A stretch of 64,000 nucleotides of DNA from Dendrolimus kikuchii (taxonomy: Eukaryota > Arthropoda > Insecta > Lepidoptera > Lasiocampidae). Shown one piece after another: positions 53,601-64,000 of this stretch. The DNA is taken from the NCBI GenBank assembly GCA_019925095.2, contig CM034411.1, positions 13,578,001-13,642,000 on the forward strand, read 5' to 3'. The position numbers were made by a program, and so were the translations under genes. The first letter of the stretch is position 1. The number at the start of each line of letters is the position of its first letter. Below the pieces are notes generated by a model that was given only the letters and a program-made list of their open reading frames with translations, was not told the origin of the DNA and ran no database searches.

Positions 53601-56292
53601 CCATTTTGAAATAAATACTTTCATTTACATTTTCAATCCTAAATAAATTACTTCTTCTATATTCAGAGGACATGAAGGATTATAGTTATTACTTTTAAAA
53701 CTTGTCTATTCTAATGATACACGTGTCAGCAATTTGACCCAAGATTCGAATACAGCTACAACAGTCTTGTTTGCTTTTTTAGGGATGCTCTGATCGTATG
53801 TTCAGTGAACTCGAGTACGTCGATGTTCGCTGGTTTCGTGATCTTTTCTGTTGTTGGATTTATGGCCCATGAACAACAAAGACCAGTGGCTGAAGTTGCA
53901 GCATCAGGTATTTAACTTTATTCTGTTTCTTATATACTTATTAAATTTGACGCTAAATTAGTATTATTTACAGAAAACCAGACGCTTTATGCTATAATTT
54001 TGTATTACGTTTTGAGTTTTGTCAAATATTTTGATATACGTACCAATTTTTTTAATGACACCGTTAAAAATTTACTAAATAACATCTAAATTGTTGCTGA
54101 AATATATATATTGAATATCCAACTTAATTAAGTCCGTTTCTCCCTATTCTTTGAAAAGCAATATAAGTTTGTATTATTTATATTGGAGTAGTACATATTA
54201 TGTACTATTCCAATCAAAAAACGTTTGTTGAGGTCAGGTTAGGATAATTAAGTCTGAAGTCTTTAAACCTTAATATTACCCTTATTTTGAGTCAAATAAT
54301 TGATTAAACGTTCCTTTAACAGGTCCAGGACTTGCTTTCCTTGCGTACCCATCAGCAGTCCTCCAACTTCCCGGCGCTCCTCTCTGGTCCTGCCTGTTCT
54401 TCTTCATGCTCTTACTCATCGGCCTTGACAGCCAGTTCTGCACCATGGAAGGCTTCATCACTGCTGTCATCGATGAGTGGCCCAAGTTATTAAGGAGAAG
54501 GAAGGAAATCTTCATTGCTATCACCTGCTTTATCTCATATCTGGTTGGACTGTCTTGTATATCTGAGGTAAGTTCTGAAGTTACTGTTAGGTTTTATGTA
54601 AAGTGATAATAATTATTAGTGATAATGTTCTACTTGTAGTATTAAAAGTTATTTAGAAGGTCTTTTTTTAGTTTTGTATTCTATCAATAGATTATAGAAT
54701 AATAGCCTACAGACAAATATGTAAATTAACCCTTAAACATCCCTATATTTGGACCTCCCCAGTTTCAGGGAAGGAATAATATATTATGCGAAACTTTTCC
54801 CAAAACTGTTTGATAGGATTCAGGTGTTTGTAGTTCCCTATTCAGGTTCCTATCATGATGTTTTCTTGCACCGTCATCATTAGAAAAACTGCCTATTATA
54901 AGCTGTTTCCCGATCAGATTGCGTTATTCGTTACTATGATTTTACTATTGTACGAGATACCACTTACTTGCTTTCACAGTAATGAAAGAAGACATTTCTT
55001 CATAAGTATTATTTAATTACAGGGAGGTATGTACGTCTTCCAAATCCTCGACTCATACGCAGTCTCTGGTTTCTGTTTGCTGTTCCTGATCTTCTTCGAA
55101 TGCGTCTCCATCTCGTGGGCGTTTGGTGTCAACCGATTTTACGATGGGATTAATGAGATGATCGGCTACTACCCTACAATCTGGTGGAAGTTCTGCTGGG
55201 TTGGATTCACGCCTGCCATTTGTATTGTGAGTATGATTCTTTTCTTCCTCCCTCCCTACTTCAAAATCAAAACTTTACTATCATCATGTATGTAAATCAG
55301 AATTTATTGTTTCGGTAAGATTGCAACTTTTTAGCAAATATTCTTACGGCCGCATCGTGTATTTTCCATTTACTTTAAATATCAAACGTAGTAATGTCAT
55401 GACAATCATTTTTCCTTAGAGTCCTAGGAATAATTGAACGTCTTAAACTTGGTAACTTTTTCGTGATAAGGCGTAAACTGTGGAGACTAAACGATTGTTT
55501 GGAATATAAAAAATTAAGTGCTTAATCAAATTGATATCAGAACTCTATTCTTAAAATTTCAGAGCGTCTTTTTCTTCAACCTGGTGCAATGGACTCCGAT
55601 CAAGTATATGAACTACGAATACCCGTGGTGGTCGCACGCCTTCGGCTGGTTCACTGCCTTGTCTTCTATGCTCTGCATCCCAGGGTACATGGTCTATTTA
55701 TGGAGAGTCACTCCTGGGACTTGGAGAGAGGTAAGCATACATTACGTGATTTTTAAAATCCTGCTAGTTAACAAATTATTTTACTGTTAGATAAATTTTA
55801 TTTTTGGTGCTATAGCATGTACTGTCACTTGGTATTTCATCACGTTCTAATCTATCAATCTCGGATTTGTAAATTTCAGAAACTCGCTATCAAAGTACTT
55901 TTTTTATTTTATTGTAGGAGATCAGCAGACAGGCAGACGGCCCACTTGATGGAAAGCGGTTACCATCGCCTATGGACATTTGCAACAGCAAAGTTGCTAC
56001 AAATGCGCTGCTGCTCTCTTAAGGGAGAGTTACTTAAGTATATATGCTGAATTTCATAACAAGCTTCATTTCCAAGACCGTAAAAAAGGAACAAACAGAT
56101 ATTCATACCCCTAAAAAACAAACCCATAAAATATTAGAATTGTCATCATCGCTACACTGCAAGATTTATACACAATAAAAAAGTAAACTTTTATTCCAGA
56201 AATTCCACAAGATCGTGCGTATTCCAGAAGATGTACCGTCCCTTCGTACGAAGATGCAAGCCGAAGAGCAGGCGAAGCACGCTAAAGCATAA
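47618..56292 (+). CDS. Gat: Sodium- and chloride-dependent GABA transporter (SLC6), complete
   Basis: Plasma-membrane symporter that takes GABA up with Na+ and Cl-, clearing the transmitter in the nervous system. Coding exons: 47618-47688, 49185-49456, 50719-50820, 51901-52075, 52718-52908, 53237-53417, 53783-53907, 54323-54567, 55023-55226, 55563-55730, 56200-56292. All junctions are GT-AG, phases agree, and 1827 bp encode 608 residues, normal for the family. TM1 (from about residue 43) carries [17 protein letters not shown] and [13 protein letters not shown] follow. The large extracellular loop has the paired Cys 155 and 164 and an NIS glycosylation site near 192. Later blocks include [40 protein letters not shown] and [10 protein letters not shown]. 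The C-tail is charged ([15 protein letters not shown]). The substrate is assigned by family resemblance to insect GAT; a related amino-acid transporter is less likely. Confidence 0.95.
48105..48950 (+). pseudogene. Dead mariner transposase in Gat intron 1
   Basis: Reads [15 protein letters not shown], then after shifts [30 protein letters not shown], a CDEK block, [13 protein letters not shown] and [10 protein letters not shown] to [13 protein letters not shown]. This is the order of a mariner transposase. Stops at several points and LHENA in place of the catalytic DNA block show it is inactive. Same strand as Gat. Confidence 0.82.
50914..51071 (+). mobile_element. (TATG)n LINE end inserted in a Helitron 5' end
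   Basis: TCTATACTAATATTATAAA (50914-50932) is a typical lepidopteran Helitron start. At 50933-51065 it is broken by a LINE end (TRVMNVKE to TATG tail), and GAGAAAGATTTATATCC continues the Helitron. TATAAA occurs on both sides (50927-50932, 51066-51071). No CTAG end was found downstream. In Gat intron 3. Confidence 0.7.
51413..51868. repeat. Separated inverted repeat around a LINE tail
   Basis: CCGTGCGCAGAAGGTTTGTCGA (about 51417) and its inverse CGGCAAACCTTCTGCGCACGG (about 51846) bracket 400 bp. A LINE 3' tail (GGTTGCCTGTAAGAGATCGC...GAACAATAAAGTG, 51590-51702) and an 18-24-bp minisatellite lie inside. Confidence 0.6.
51727..51842. repeat. AT-rich minisatellite in Gat intron
   Basis: About five units of ATACAATAATAGTAAGTA, with small variants, ending 59 bp before the exon at 51901. 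Confidence 0.85.
55900..56030 (-). mobile_element. SINE S1, truncated reverse copy in Gat last intron
   Basis: TTTTATTGTAGGAGATCAGC, GACAGGCAGACGGCCCACTT to CTGCTCTCTTAAGGGAGA. Note that TTTTATTGTAG resembles a splice acceptor, but the true acceptor is at 56199. Confidence 0.85.
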
Positions 56293-57984
56293 ACATTGGA
56301 CCAATCTGTCATTTTACAAGTATTATGAAATCAAATATATGAAACATTTAAGTAACTAAACCAAATCTATTTTAAAGCATATTTTGGTCCTTTAAGCCGG
56401 ATCAATAGATCTGGTTCTAACATGTTTCCAAATAGATGAAACTGTTTAATAAAATATATGCTTGAATAAAACTTGTAAAATGATAAATTATTACTTAATT
56501 CCGAGATCTCAAGACGATCAGATATAAAAATAATTATGAGATTCGGATTTTTGAGACATTTTTCGACTTTGTCAGAATAATTTGCAAAATTGTAAGATTT
56601 ATATTTAGCTGATATTGCATGATGTCAAACTATATTACTGTAATGACATTATATTGCCATTACAATAATATGAGTAAAAATTCGTTCAGGTGTAATAATT
56701 TTGAAAATTATTCAAGTAAAGTCACAAATAAATTAAAATAAAAATTATTCTAAATACATTACGCACAATTTTAAAAGTACCATATAACTATGCCAAGTAT
56801 ATAAATGTGCCATAATATCTCTCAATTAATAAATATTTATTTAAAAATATAATATTCATACATATTAATAAAATATTAGGTATTTAGATCCCCGTCGAAT
56901 ATTCGGGCATTATTTATTCATATTAAACTTATTTCATATTTAATTAAAAATGTATTAATCAATAACAATTCATATTTAATTAATGACAAACCGTATAAGT
57001 TAATTAAAATAATATTTTAGCTGGAATAAGACAATTTGGTGACTTTCCGTTACACTGTGGGTGCGTTGCGACGCGTTCATGTATGTTTACATTTTACGAT
57101 TGTTTAAGTTAAATTAGAATATAATATTATTCTACTATTATCGTCTTCCATGTAGCATATCTTTAGAATGTTATATTCTTAATATTTGTGTTTAGTGTAA
57201 TATAAGAAATATAGTTGAAATATGTTTGTTGACAGTAGTACATCAACACAAATAAAAAAAAAAACGACAGACGCATTAATAATCTGACCACAATTATAGG
57301 GAGAAAAGCTTTAAAAATATGCATTGATTTTTTTACAAACACATTTTTTTAATTTTTGCGCCTATAAATAATTTCATAGCAAAGTATTGTCAATTGGGAC
57401 GTTTTAGCTATATTTTTATTAGGATTAATTTAATTTCGATTGGTGTTTAGAATAATACAATATTTTGAATAAATGTTTAGATTTTAAATCATTAATATTA
57501 ATAAAATAAATATAGATATTATATAAAACGCTGACGAGCGCGTGGTTATTGAATCTATGTGGTGTTACAATAATTATTAAGAGTATAAAGAATTGCATTT
57601 AAGAAAATATGTTTGTGAGTGAGTGTCAATGAATAAATTTAAATGTATTGCATGATTGTTATTTGATTTATTATAGATTTATTTAGTAAAATTTGGTTAT
57701 TCAGCTTTAATTTTAATTTAACTAATAATCACGTTAGAGAATATAACGAATGTTAACAATATATTAAACGTTATAACAGGAACTTATAATCGTCTGTGTT
57801 CTGTCAGAGACCAAATATTTCTACTAAAACTATTCTAAAAAGAGGAAAATTTACATCACTCTATATACTGTAGATTTTATAATCGAAATTATATTCAGTC
57901 TATAAAAAAATTCAGAACAATTTTCAATATATTTATTACAAGTTAATCTCTATTTTAGCGCTCATAGATTAAATATAGGAGTTT
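56293..57984 (+). other. 3' UTR and downstream flank of Gat
   Basis: Very AT-rich. Poly(A) signals AATAAA occur at 56448-56453 and 56465-56470, with later ones near 57470 and 57631. I cannot say which is used. No further gene is seen. Confidence 0.5.
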
Positions 57985-58305
57985 TTTGGTGGGAACTGAA
58001 AGGAGATGTTGTGCTGTGCAGTTTTATTTTCTAAAAATATGTAAAATTACTCTAAAATGAACAATAGTTGTAGGATATTGATAGTTTTTGAGTAGTAATT
58101 ATGTATTTTTGTGAAAAATGTGAACTGTATAGTCAAATGTGACCTTTTGAGTTGTCACAAGAACTCCGCTGAATGCTGACAGTTTATAACCTACAGTTCA
58201 ACTGAGCTATATATAGGCGTAAGAAAATGAAGAAACATATTGTAATCTAATATCTGGCTTAAAGGCCTAGCTGTCAAGCCATAACCATAAATAAAAAATA
58301 AATAG
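57985..58305 (+). repeat. Family I repeat, uninterrupted copy
   Basis: GGAGATGTTGTGCTGTGCAG, TTTTTGAGTAGTAATTATG, GAGTTGTCACAAGAACTCCG and GGCCTAGCTGTCAAGCC match the split copy at 32768-33408 and the worn copy at 62885-63075. Confidence 0.7.
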
Positions 58306-58880
58306 ATTGAATATATTCGTATATTTATTTGTCAATTTAAAAAAAAACCTTAGTGAACATTCGTAGTACGTTATACATATATAAAAATATACCTACAATA
58401 ATATATTTAACCCCGTTTGATATTGTAGTAAGTATTATAATTATTGTAATAATTATAAAACTAGAATTACTAAGAAGTAGCCAAACTACGTTAGATATAA
58501 GTTTATTTAAATTAATAGAAATTAGAAGTTTCTTATATTATGTTGAAAATGGCAGAAATTTTCAAAGAAAGCCTAATTTCTATGATATTAAGTGCTTCCA
58601 TATATCATATTTAAGATATTTTAATTATTATGAATTATATTAAAATATTGTTTGACATTGTACTTTATATTTTTGTGGTAATCTAGACACCTTATATATT
58701 TAAAATGAAACATATCGAAATATATAATTGTGTTAATCGTATTGATTTGATTGAAAGTATGTTATGAATTGGAAAAGATGTATTTATATTTATTTAAATT
58801 AAATAGTTTATTAAATTATGTTGGATTTTATTTTCTACTGGTTATGCCGGTCATGTTGTTCTCGTGAGAATTGGGCTTTA
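58306..58880. other. AT-rich flank, nothing recognised
   Basis: A 96-codon frame here has extreme Ile/Tyr/Asn composition typical of AT-rich chance ORFs. Confidence 0.5.
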
Positions 58881-59393
58881 CCTATATATATATATTAATA
58901 CGTGAAGCAAAAACTTTGTACCCCTTTTTACGAAAATTGCGCGGACGGAGGAGTACGAAATTTCGCACACTTATAGTTTACTAGCTGTCCCGGAAGACGT
59001 TGTTCTGCTCTGAAGAAATAAAATTTAGAACCCGATTCCAGCGCCACCTACCGGGTCCAAATATAAGCTATCCTATCTTTGAAGTCCGATCAAACTGCAC
59101 ACGGTGTGCAAATTCGATTAAAATCCGTCAAGTAGTTTAGGAGTCCATGGCGGACAAACAACGTGACACGTAATTTATATATATTAAGAAGATATAGAGA
59201 AGGAGTGCAGGATGCTAATATTTATGCATAAAAATACATTAAGTCAATAAAAAAAAATTTACACACACTACCATGTATTTGACACTCACATGCATATAGT
59301 ATATATACTCTTTTGTTTATTGTTAAAGTCAAATCAAGTATAGTGTTTGACATTAATTATTATGGTCGAATTTCGAGCATGGGCTACCACTAG
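58881..59393 (+). mobile_element. Helitron D with nested Helitron C
   Basis: 58895-58980 (CGTGAAGCAAAAACTTTGTA ... CACACTTATAGTTTA) and 59193-59393 (TATAGAGAAGGAGTGCAGG ... ACCACTAG) are one D element. The paralogue at 8447-8757 reads straight through the junction. Confidence 0.8.
58981..59192 (-). mobile_element. Helitron C inserted in Helitron D
   Basis: CTAGCTGTCCCGGAAGACGT to the inverse of TCTTCTTAATATATATAAAT, with A and T on either side. Confidence 0.85.
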
Positions 59394-59624
59394 TATAATA
59401 TAATAAGATTTGTTATTGAAATGAGACATACGACGCAGAACTGAAAGGAAAGGACAGCATTCAATGATATTGAATAATTCAATTTTATATATCGATTCAC
59501 TTTAGTTGCTCATACAATTTTAAAGGTTTAAATGAAACGCCTAATATCGGGTTAAGACTTTTTTGAATCCTATTATTTTATTGAAGTCCATTTCACCGTT
59601 TCAAAGCCTATTTAAGACAATTCT

Positions 59625-59938
59625 ATCTGTGCAGGAACGGAGAAAGAATACAATTTCCTGCGGCCCGGCGGCCTGTCGTAAGAGGCGACTAAACAACCCA
59701 CAGCCAGGTGGTAGAGTATTTGCTCGACTGGATGGCGACCACCCCTGGTCTAGAGTATGCCGCCATAACAACCTTGTGTTGTGTTCCGGCATTAGTGACC
59801 AGGTTCCAGTCTCCTTTAAGAGAGCAGCAGCGCATTTGTAGCATCTTTGGTGTTGCAAATGTCCATAGGCGATGGTAACCGCTTTCCATCAAGTGGGTCG
59901 TCTGCCTGTCTGCTGAACTACTGCAATAAAAAAAAAAT
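59625..59938 (+). mobile_element. SINE S1, full-length reference copy
   Basis: About 310 bp: 5' GTGCAGGAACGGAGAAAGAA, then GGCGGCCTGTCGTAAGAGGC, CCACCCCTGGTCTAGAGTAT, GTTCCGGCATTAGTGACCAG, GGTAACCGCTTTCCATCAAG, GTCTGCCTGTCTGCTGAAC and CAATAAAAAAAAA. At least 13 copies lie in the window. No clear tRNA boxes were found, so its Pol III origin is not proven here. Confidence 0.9.
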
Positions 59939-60030
59939 ATTTTTTTTTAACAGATTTACAGTTAAGATATTCTGCAAATGAACACTTTTGATCGTTAGTG
60001 TTAGGAACCCGAAAAACCCTGAATAATTGA

Positions 60031-60096
60031 ATTAAAGACGGACAATATATTTTTTTTATTGTCCGTTTTTAATTCGATCCCAACCATTGTTGGGAT
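60031..60096. repeat. Two adjacent hairpins
   Basis: AATTAAAGACGGACAATA and its near-inverse TATTGTCCGTTTTTAATT form one; ATCCCAACCATTGTTGGGAT (60077-60096) forms the second. Confidence 0.65.
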
Positions 60097-60191
60097 ATAG
60101 TTTTATAGCACTTTTATTTATTCTTTGAGACAAAATGAATTTTGTGTGGTTTTAGAAAAAAATCAGGAAGGTATATATTCATTTATCTCTA

Positions 60192-60577
60192 TCTATATAT
60201 ATAAAAATCAATTGCTGTTCGTTAGTCTTGCTAAAACTCGAGAACGGCTGAACTGATTTGGGTAATTTTGGTTTTGAATTATTTGTGGAAGTCCACGGAA
60301 GGTTTAAAAGGTGAGTAAATATGAAGAAAAAAACTTGGAATATAGTAAAAACAACAATTTCGCTTTCCCTTAGAAACTATTCCTACCTGTCAAACATTTA
60401 ATGTTCGTCCCGTCGTTCAGAGATCAAATTAATTAAGCTTTTTTTTTATTACGAATTATTTTTGTTACGGTTAAGTTTTGACCACATTTTTTACTAAAGT
60501 TGAAACAATCTGCAATTATCATTCAGCTTTTTTATTTATTGATTCTGAGGCGGTACGAAGTTTGCCGGGTCAGCTAG
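60192..60577 (+). mobile_element. Helitron family F
   Basis: TCTATATATATAAAAATCAA start after A, AACTCGAGAACGGCTGAACTG, then CGAAGTTTGCCGGGTCAGCTAG before T. This end pair is a well-known non-autonomous Helitron layout in Lepidoptera. No coding. Confidence 0.8.
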
Positions 60578-60582
60578 TAAAA

Positions 60583-60912
60583 AAATAAAAATGAATCGTG
60601 GTAATGTACGTACGCGCATAGCTTGAGAACTACTTTACCGGTTTTGATGAATTTTATTGTGTGTATTTGAGTGGCTCCGCGAATGGTTTAGATACAATAT
60701 TGAAACCGGTAGGTGGCAGTTGAATCGGGTTCTAGGATCCTACTATCTCTTGAACCAATTTTGATGATTTTTGTGTGTTTGAGTGGGTCCCCGGATGGTG
60801 AAGACTCACAATTGGATCTAGTAAGAGGCACTAGTATCGGGTCCTAGATTTTTATTTTTTTAGGGCAGGACAACGTCTGCCGGGATTCTAGCTGTCTTGG
60901 CAGACGTTGTTA
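60583..60912. mobile_element. Two Helitron C ends meeting at one CTAG
   Basis: 60583-60891 is a plus-oriented C-like copy ending ACAACGTCTGCCGGGATTCTAG. The same CTAG starts a minus-oriented fragment, CTAGCTGTCTTGGCAGACGTTGTT, to about 60911. The two 3' ends are tail to tail and share the palindromic CTAG. Confidence 0.65.
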
Positions 60913-61121
60913 ATAAATAAAAGTGCCATATAACTATACTCCACCCAAAAAAACTTCCAGTCGTAGGACTGCAGTGGGTGGAGCTTGTAGGCCTCAAGAG
61001 GCATTCTGATCAGTATTGCCAAACGCAATGTAGGGTCCAACAACACTTTTGCATTGCGCCGCGGGCTGCTAACCGGACTGCAATGCAGGACCGTAAATGG
61101 GCCCCTTGCCTATCTATTTAT

Positions 61122-61867
61122 ACATACATACATACATACATAACTTCACGCCAGTTCCCTTGTGGGGTAGGCACGAACAACAGAGCGCCATTTAGGCTTA
61201 TTCTTACACACCTCACTTGCTTCTTTGACATTCATAACTCTTGTCATGCACGCTCGTCTGTTCTTAAGGCTCCTGACATCACCTTCTGCTAGTACACGAT
61301 CAATTTGATCATGGAAGGTGTGTCGTGGCCTTCCACGATTTCTGCATCCATCCACTTTTGCATTGTATATCTGTTTAGTCATTCTTTCATCATGCATTCT
61401 TTCCACATGCCCGAACCACCGGAGCATTCCTTTCCTTACCTTCACCCCGACACTCTCTTTCAGACCAACTCTCTTTCTTACTTCGGTATTACGAACGCGG
61501 TCTGCGAGCGTCACTCCGCAGATTTTGCGCAGTGCTCGCATCTCGACCGCGTTTACTCTACTTTCATGCTCTTTCTTCCATACCCAACTCTCGCTTCCAT
61601 ACGTGAGCGTAGGTACCAGCACCGCGTTGTGTACGGCGAGCTGGGCCTTCTGGCTGAGGTTCTTAGCGCCTAGAAGTATACCTAACGCTCCATTCACACT
61701 ATTCCCCAAATTCACTCTTCTTTCTATATCAGCGGTGTACCTTCCATCCCTGCTAAAAGCACATCCAAGATATACAAACTCATTCACTTGCTCCAGCATA
61801 ACATCATCGACCATTATCCTTGCATTCGTTCTGGTTTCTTCTCTTTCAAACACCATAACCTTTGTTT
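61122..61867 (-). mobile_element. (TATG)n LINE, longest copy (236-codon frame)
   Basis: The minus strand encodes MVDDVMLEQVNEFVYLGCAF, GRYTADIERRVNLGNSVNGA, then [45 protein letters not shown], ending ELA-stop and a TATG tail. FVYLGxxF and the C-terminal GRPR block are typical of the thumb/C-terminal part of RTE-like LINE reverse transcriptases; the catalytic core is absent. Exact 13-bp target duplication CCTATCTATTTAT at 61109-61121 and 61868-61880. The frame is intact, so it is young. Confidence 0.92.
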
Positions 61868-61880
61868 CCTATCTATTTAT

Positions 61881-62489
61881 GTATCTATTAAAATAAGTGG
61901 CCAGTATTAATCAGACAATATTAAAAAAGTTTTTAATCTACAAAAATAAGGCTTCGTATTAATAATAGTTTTGATTTAAATTTTCGCATTTGTTCCGTTT
62001 TTTTTATATGAGTAAGCATTAAATTTTGCTGCGATTCGTTTTTTAAATGTTAACTTTAGACATAAATTATATAAAGATATCAATTTGAATAAAATATTAG
62101 TCTATGGTCGATTACGTTGCATCGGTTGGCAACATCTCCCTTTTAAGTCGCATGTCGGTCAAAAACTACAAACTTACTAACCTACGCACCCACGTAGGCA
62201 TTTTATCATCTAAGCAATAAATAAGCTTTATTAATAATGTAGCTAACCAAGGCGAACTGGGATTACATCACCTTGAGATTAAGTGCTACTCAGACGACAA
62301 ACTTGTGTATGCAGTTGTAGCTTGCGCAATATTTCATAGCTTGACAAAAGATTTAAAAAAAAACATAAAATGACAGACAATAATAGGCGAAAACGAAATT
62401 TAAATAATTCAACAATTTCGATAGCAGAGAGATGGAGCTAATACAGATAAAAAAATATAGCTTCTTTTATTTCTTTAAACCTATTTATT
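61881..62489. other. Unassigned AT-rich sequence
   Basis: No gene or recognised repeat. Confidence 0.5.
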
Positions 62490-62600
62490 ATAGCCATACC
62501 CATAGAAGACGGTGATCTGGGCTCAGTATTCTACTTATAGTCTTAAGGGACTATGAGTAGAATACAATACAAATAAGTTAAGTTTTCTTGCATTGTATTC
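62490..62600 (+). mobile_element. LINE C-terminus and 3' UTR scrap
   Basis: [15 protein letters not shown] followed by TCTTAAGGGACTATGAGTAG, as at 40170-40250. Confidence 0.6.
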
Positions 62601-62884
62601 GATTATATGTAATTTGAATTTTATTATATAATTTAATGACATATTGAATTATTTAAATTAATGATTAGATACATCACTTTGGTTGCTTTCTCCAAATTGA
62701 AAGACAAATGACCGTCTAATATCAGCCTAACGTTATTACCTTTTATTTCCTGATTCATATTATTTTATTTATTTATTCCTGTTATTACCTCTTATTTCTT
62801 GATTGTCCAATATCCAATCCAATAGGTTTGTATAATACACCTGATACTCTGCATGTTGAATATATTGCGAAAAACTAAGCGCAG

Positions 62885-63075
62885 CCAATAGTTTTTGGCG
62901 AGAAGTGTAGGGTGATGTATTTCTGTGCAATTTTACAAAATTTCAAAAAAAAGTCAAATATAGCCAATACTTGTAAATGTCGAAAATTTCTACTGTTCAC
63001 TAAGTGACGTGTGCTTTTTTGAGCTGCCACAAGAACACAATTATTTGGCGTAAGTCAAAAACCTACAATTTGGCT
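62885..63075 (+). repeat. Family I repeat, diverged copy
   Basis: GGCGAGAAGTGTAGGGTGAT, GAGCTGCCACAAGAACACAA and CCTACAATTTGGCTGAGTT align loosely with 57985-58207. Confidence 0.5.
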
Positions 63076-63808
63076 GAGTTAGTACTAAAAACTTAGAATT
63101 TGCAACAACAACAGAGCCGTATCTAATTAGTTTCTTTGCCTACCATTGTAGCGAATAAAACAACAATAACTAGATGCACTCATCAGAACGCTGCGCCACA
63201 TATACATTGTATGGACGGCGCAGTAATTAATTTTGCGTGCAAAACTGCTTAATTACGCAGCCCTTTTTTATTTACTTACAAGTTAGACGTGTGCGTTGCT
63301 CTTAATGCATGGTGGTATTGTCTTTTTAAATTGTCGTAAATACGCTAAAATCTCTCTTAAAATGGTCAAACGAAATAATTATTTAATCAAACATATATGG
63401 CATAGTGACATCAATTTTGCATAAACAGATGTCAGATTGATCCACCGATTTTGACATCGTCATCATGTAAATCTGTGGAGAAGTGATCAAACGTGGAGTT
63501 AATTTTGATAACTAGTGGCGTATATATTCCTATATTTTGTTGTTCATTAACTTACGATACCTACTTTGATATTATTTGTATGCAGGGCCGGCTCGAGACG
63601 GTAGGCACGACAGGCAACCGCCCATGGCGGCAAAATTTAGTCGCAGCAAAAATGTCTGCAAAAACGCTTCAACTATTAGAGCCCAAAAACAAAGAAACAC
63701 AACACCCAAAAATACAGAGACATCAACAAGTAGTTACAACACGATTAGACAGGGTTCTGGGAGAAGAAACCTAGATACAAGAATTATTTTAGTTTTCATA
63801 AACAAAAA
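63076..63808. other. Unassigned; possible hAT end at 63585
   Basis: CAGGGCCGGCTCGAGACG (from 63586) looks like a hAT-type terminus, but no partner end was found. The 93-codon frame over it is not recognised. Confidence 0.35.
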
Positions 63809-64000
63809 GAATACAATTTCCTGCGGCCGGGCGGCCTGTCGTAAGAGGCGACTAAACAACCCGCAGCCAGGTGGTAGGGCATTTGCCCGACTGGATGGCT
63901 ACCACCCCTGGTCTAAAGCATGTCGCCATAACAACCTTGAGTTGTGTTCCGGCATTAGTGACCAGGTTCCAGTGACCCCTAAGAGAGCAGCAGCGCATGT
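63809..64000 (+). mobile_element. SINE S1, cut by window edge
   Basis: AAGAATACAATTTCCTGCGG to GCAGCAGCGCATG; the 3' part is beyond the window. Confidence 0.88.

Noticed and set aside
55900..55925. TTTTATTGTAG as acceptor of the last Gat exon
   Set aside because: It belongs to a SINE; the downstream reading is not transporter sequence. The acceptor at 56198-56199 gives the conserved [15 protein letters not shown] tail.
58353..58643. 96-codon AT-rich ORF
   Set aside because: Composition is that of translated AT-rich DNA; no domain, splice signals or context support it.
63493..63774. 93-codon plus-strand ORF
   Set aside because: It crosses what looks like a hAT terminus at 63586 and shows no domain.

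Overview
This is a window of lepidopteran (moth or butterfly) nuclear DNA. It is AT-rich, has short exons with canonical GT-AG introns, and is packed with repeat types typical of Lepidoptera: non-autonomous Helitrons with A|T target sites and CTAG 3' ends, tRNA-derived SINEs, (TATG)n-tailed non-LTR retrotransposons, and mariner, Tc1 and hAT remnants. I see no bacterial genes, operons, CRISPR arrays, rRNA or true tRNA genes.

Three protein-coding genes can be assembled exon by exon. (1) A C2H2 zinc-finger gene on the + strand ends at 7734. Five exons and six fingers lie in the window and its 5' end is off the left edge. (2) A complete ZAD plus C2H2 zinc-finger gene on the - strand runs from the ATG at 24907 to the stop at 11517. 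It has seven coding exons in consistent phase and encodes 505 residues. Genes 1 and 2 are convergent. (3) A complete GABA-transporter-like SLC6 gene (Gat) on the + strand runs from the ATG at 47618 to the stop at 56292. It has eleven coding exons and encodes 608 residues, preceded by a 5' UTR exon segment.

Layout: 1-1300 holds two decayed copies of the first visible zinc-finger exon; 1300-7734 is gene 1; 7735-11500 is repeats; 11517-24907 is gene 2, whose introns carry two 1-kb Helitrons, a solo LTR, LINE, SINE and Tc1 pieces; 24908-47470 is a 22-kb gene-poor stretch of nested repeats, including a broken DD37D mariner, nested Helitrons, a hAT remnant and tandem repeats; 47472-56292 is Gat; 56293-64000 is its 3' flank followed by more nested repeats.

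The most notable observations are these. A solo LTR inside gene 2 has a U3 region built of repeated heat-shock-element modules (GAAnnTTCnnGAA) just upstream of a TATA box. Several Helitrons are nested in other repeats, and paralogous empty or conserved sites within the window let the A|T insertion rule be read directly. The first finger exon of gene 1 has been tandemly duplicated twice and has decayed. One LINE insertion has a twin-priming inversion and a 12-bp target duplication. The last finger of gene 2 is cut short, 26 bp from a SINE. Nothing here is a clear new multi-gene system; the interest lies in how mobile elements have shaped two fast-evolving zinc-finger loci.
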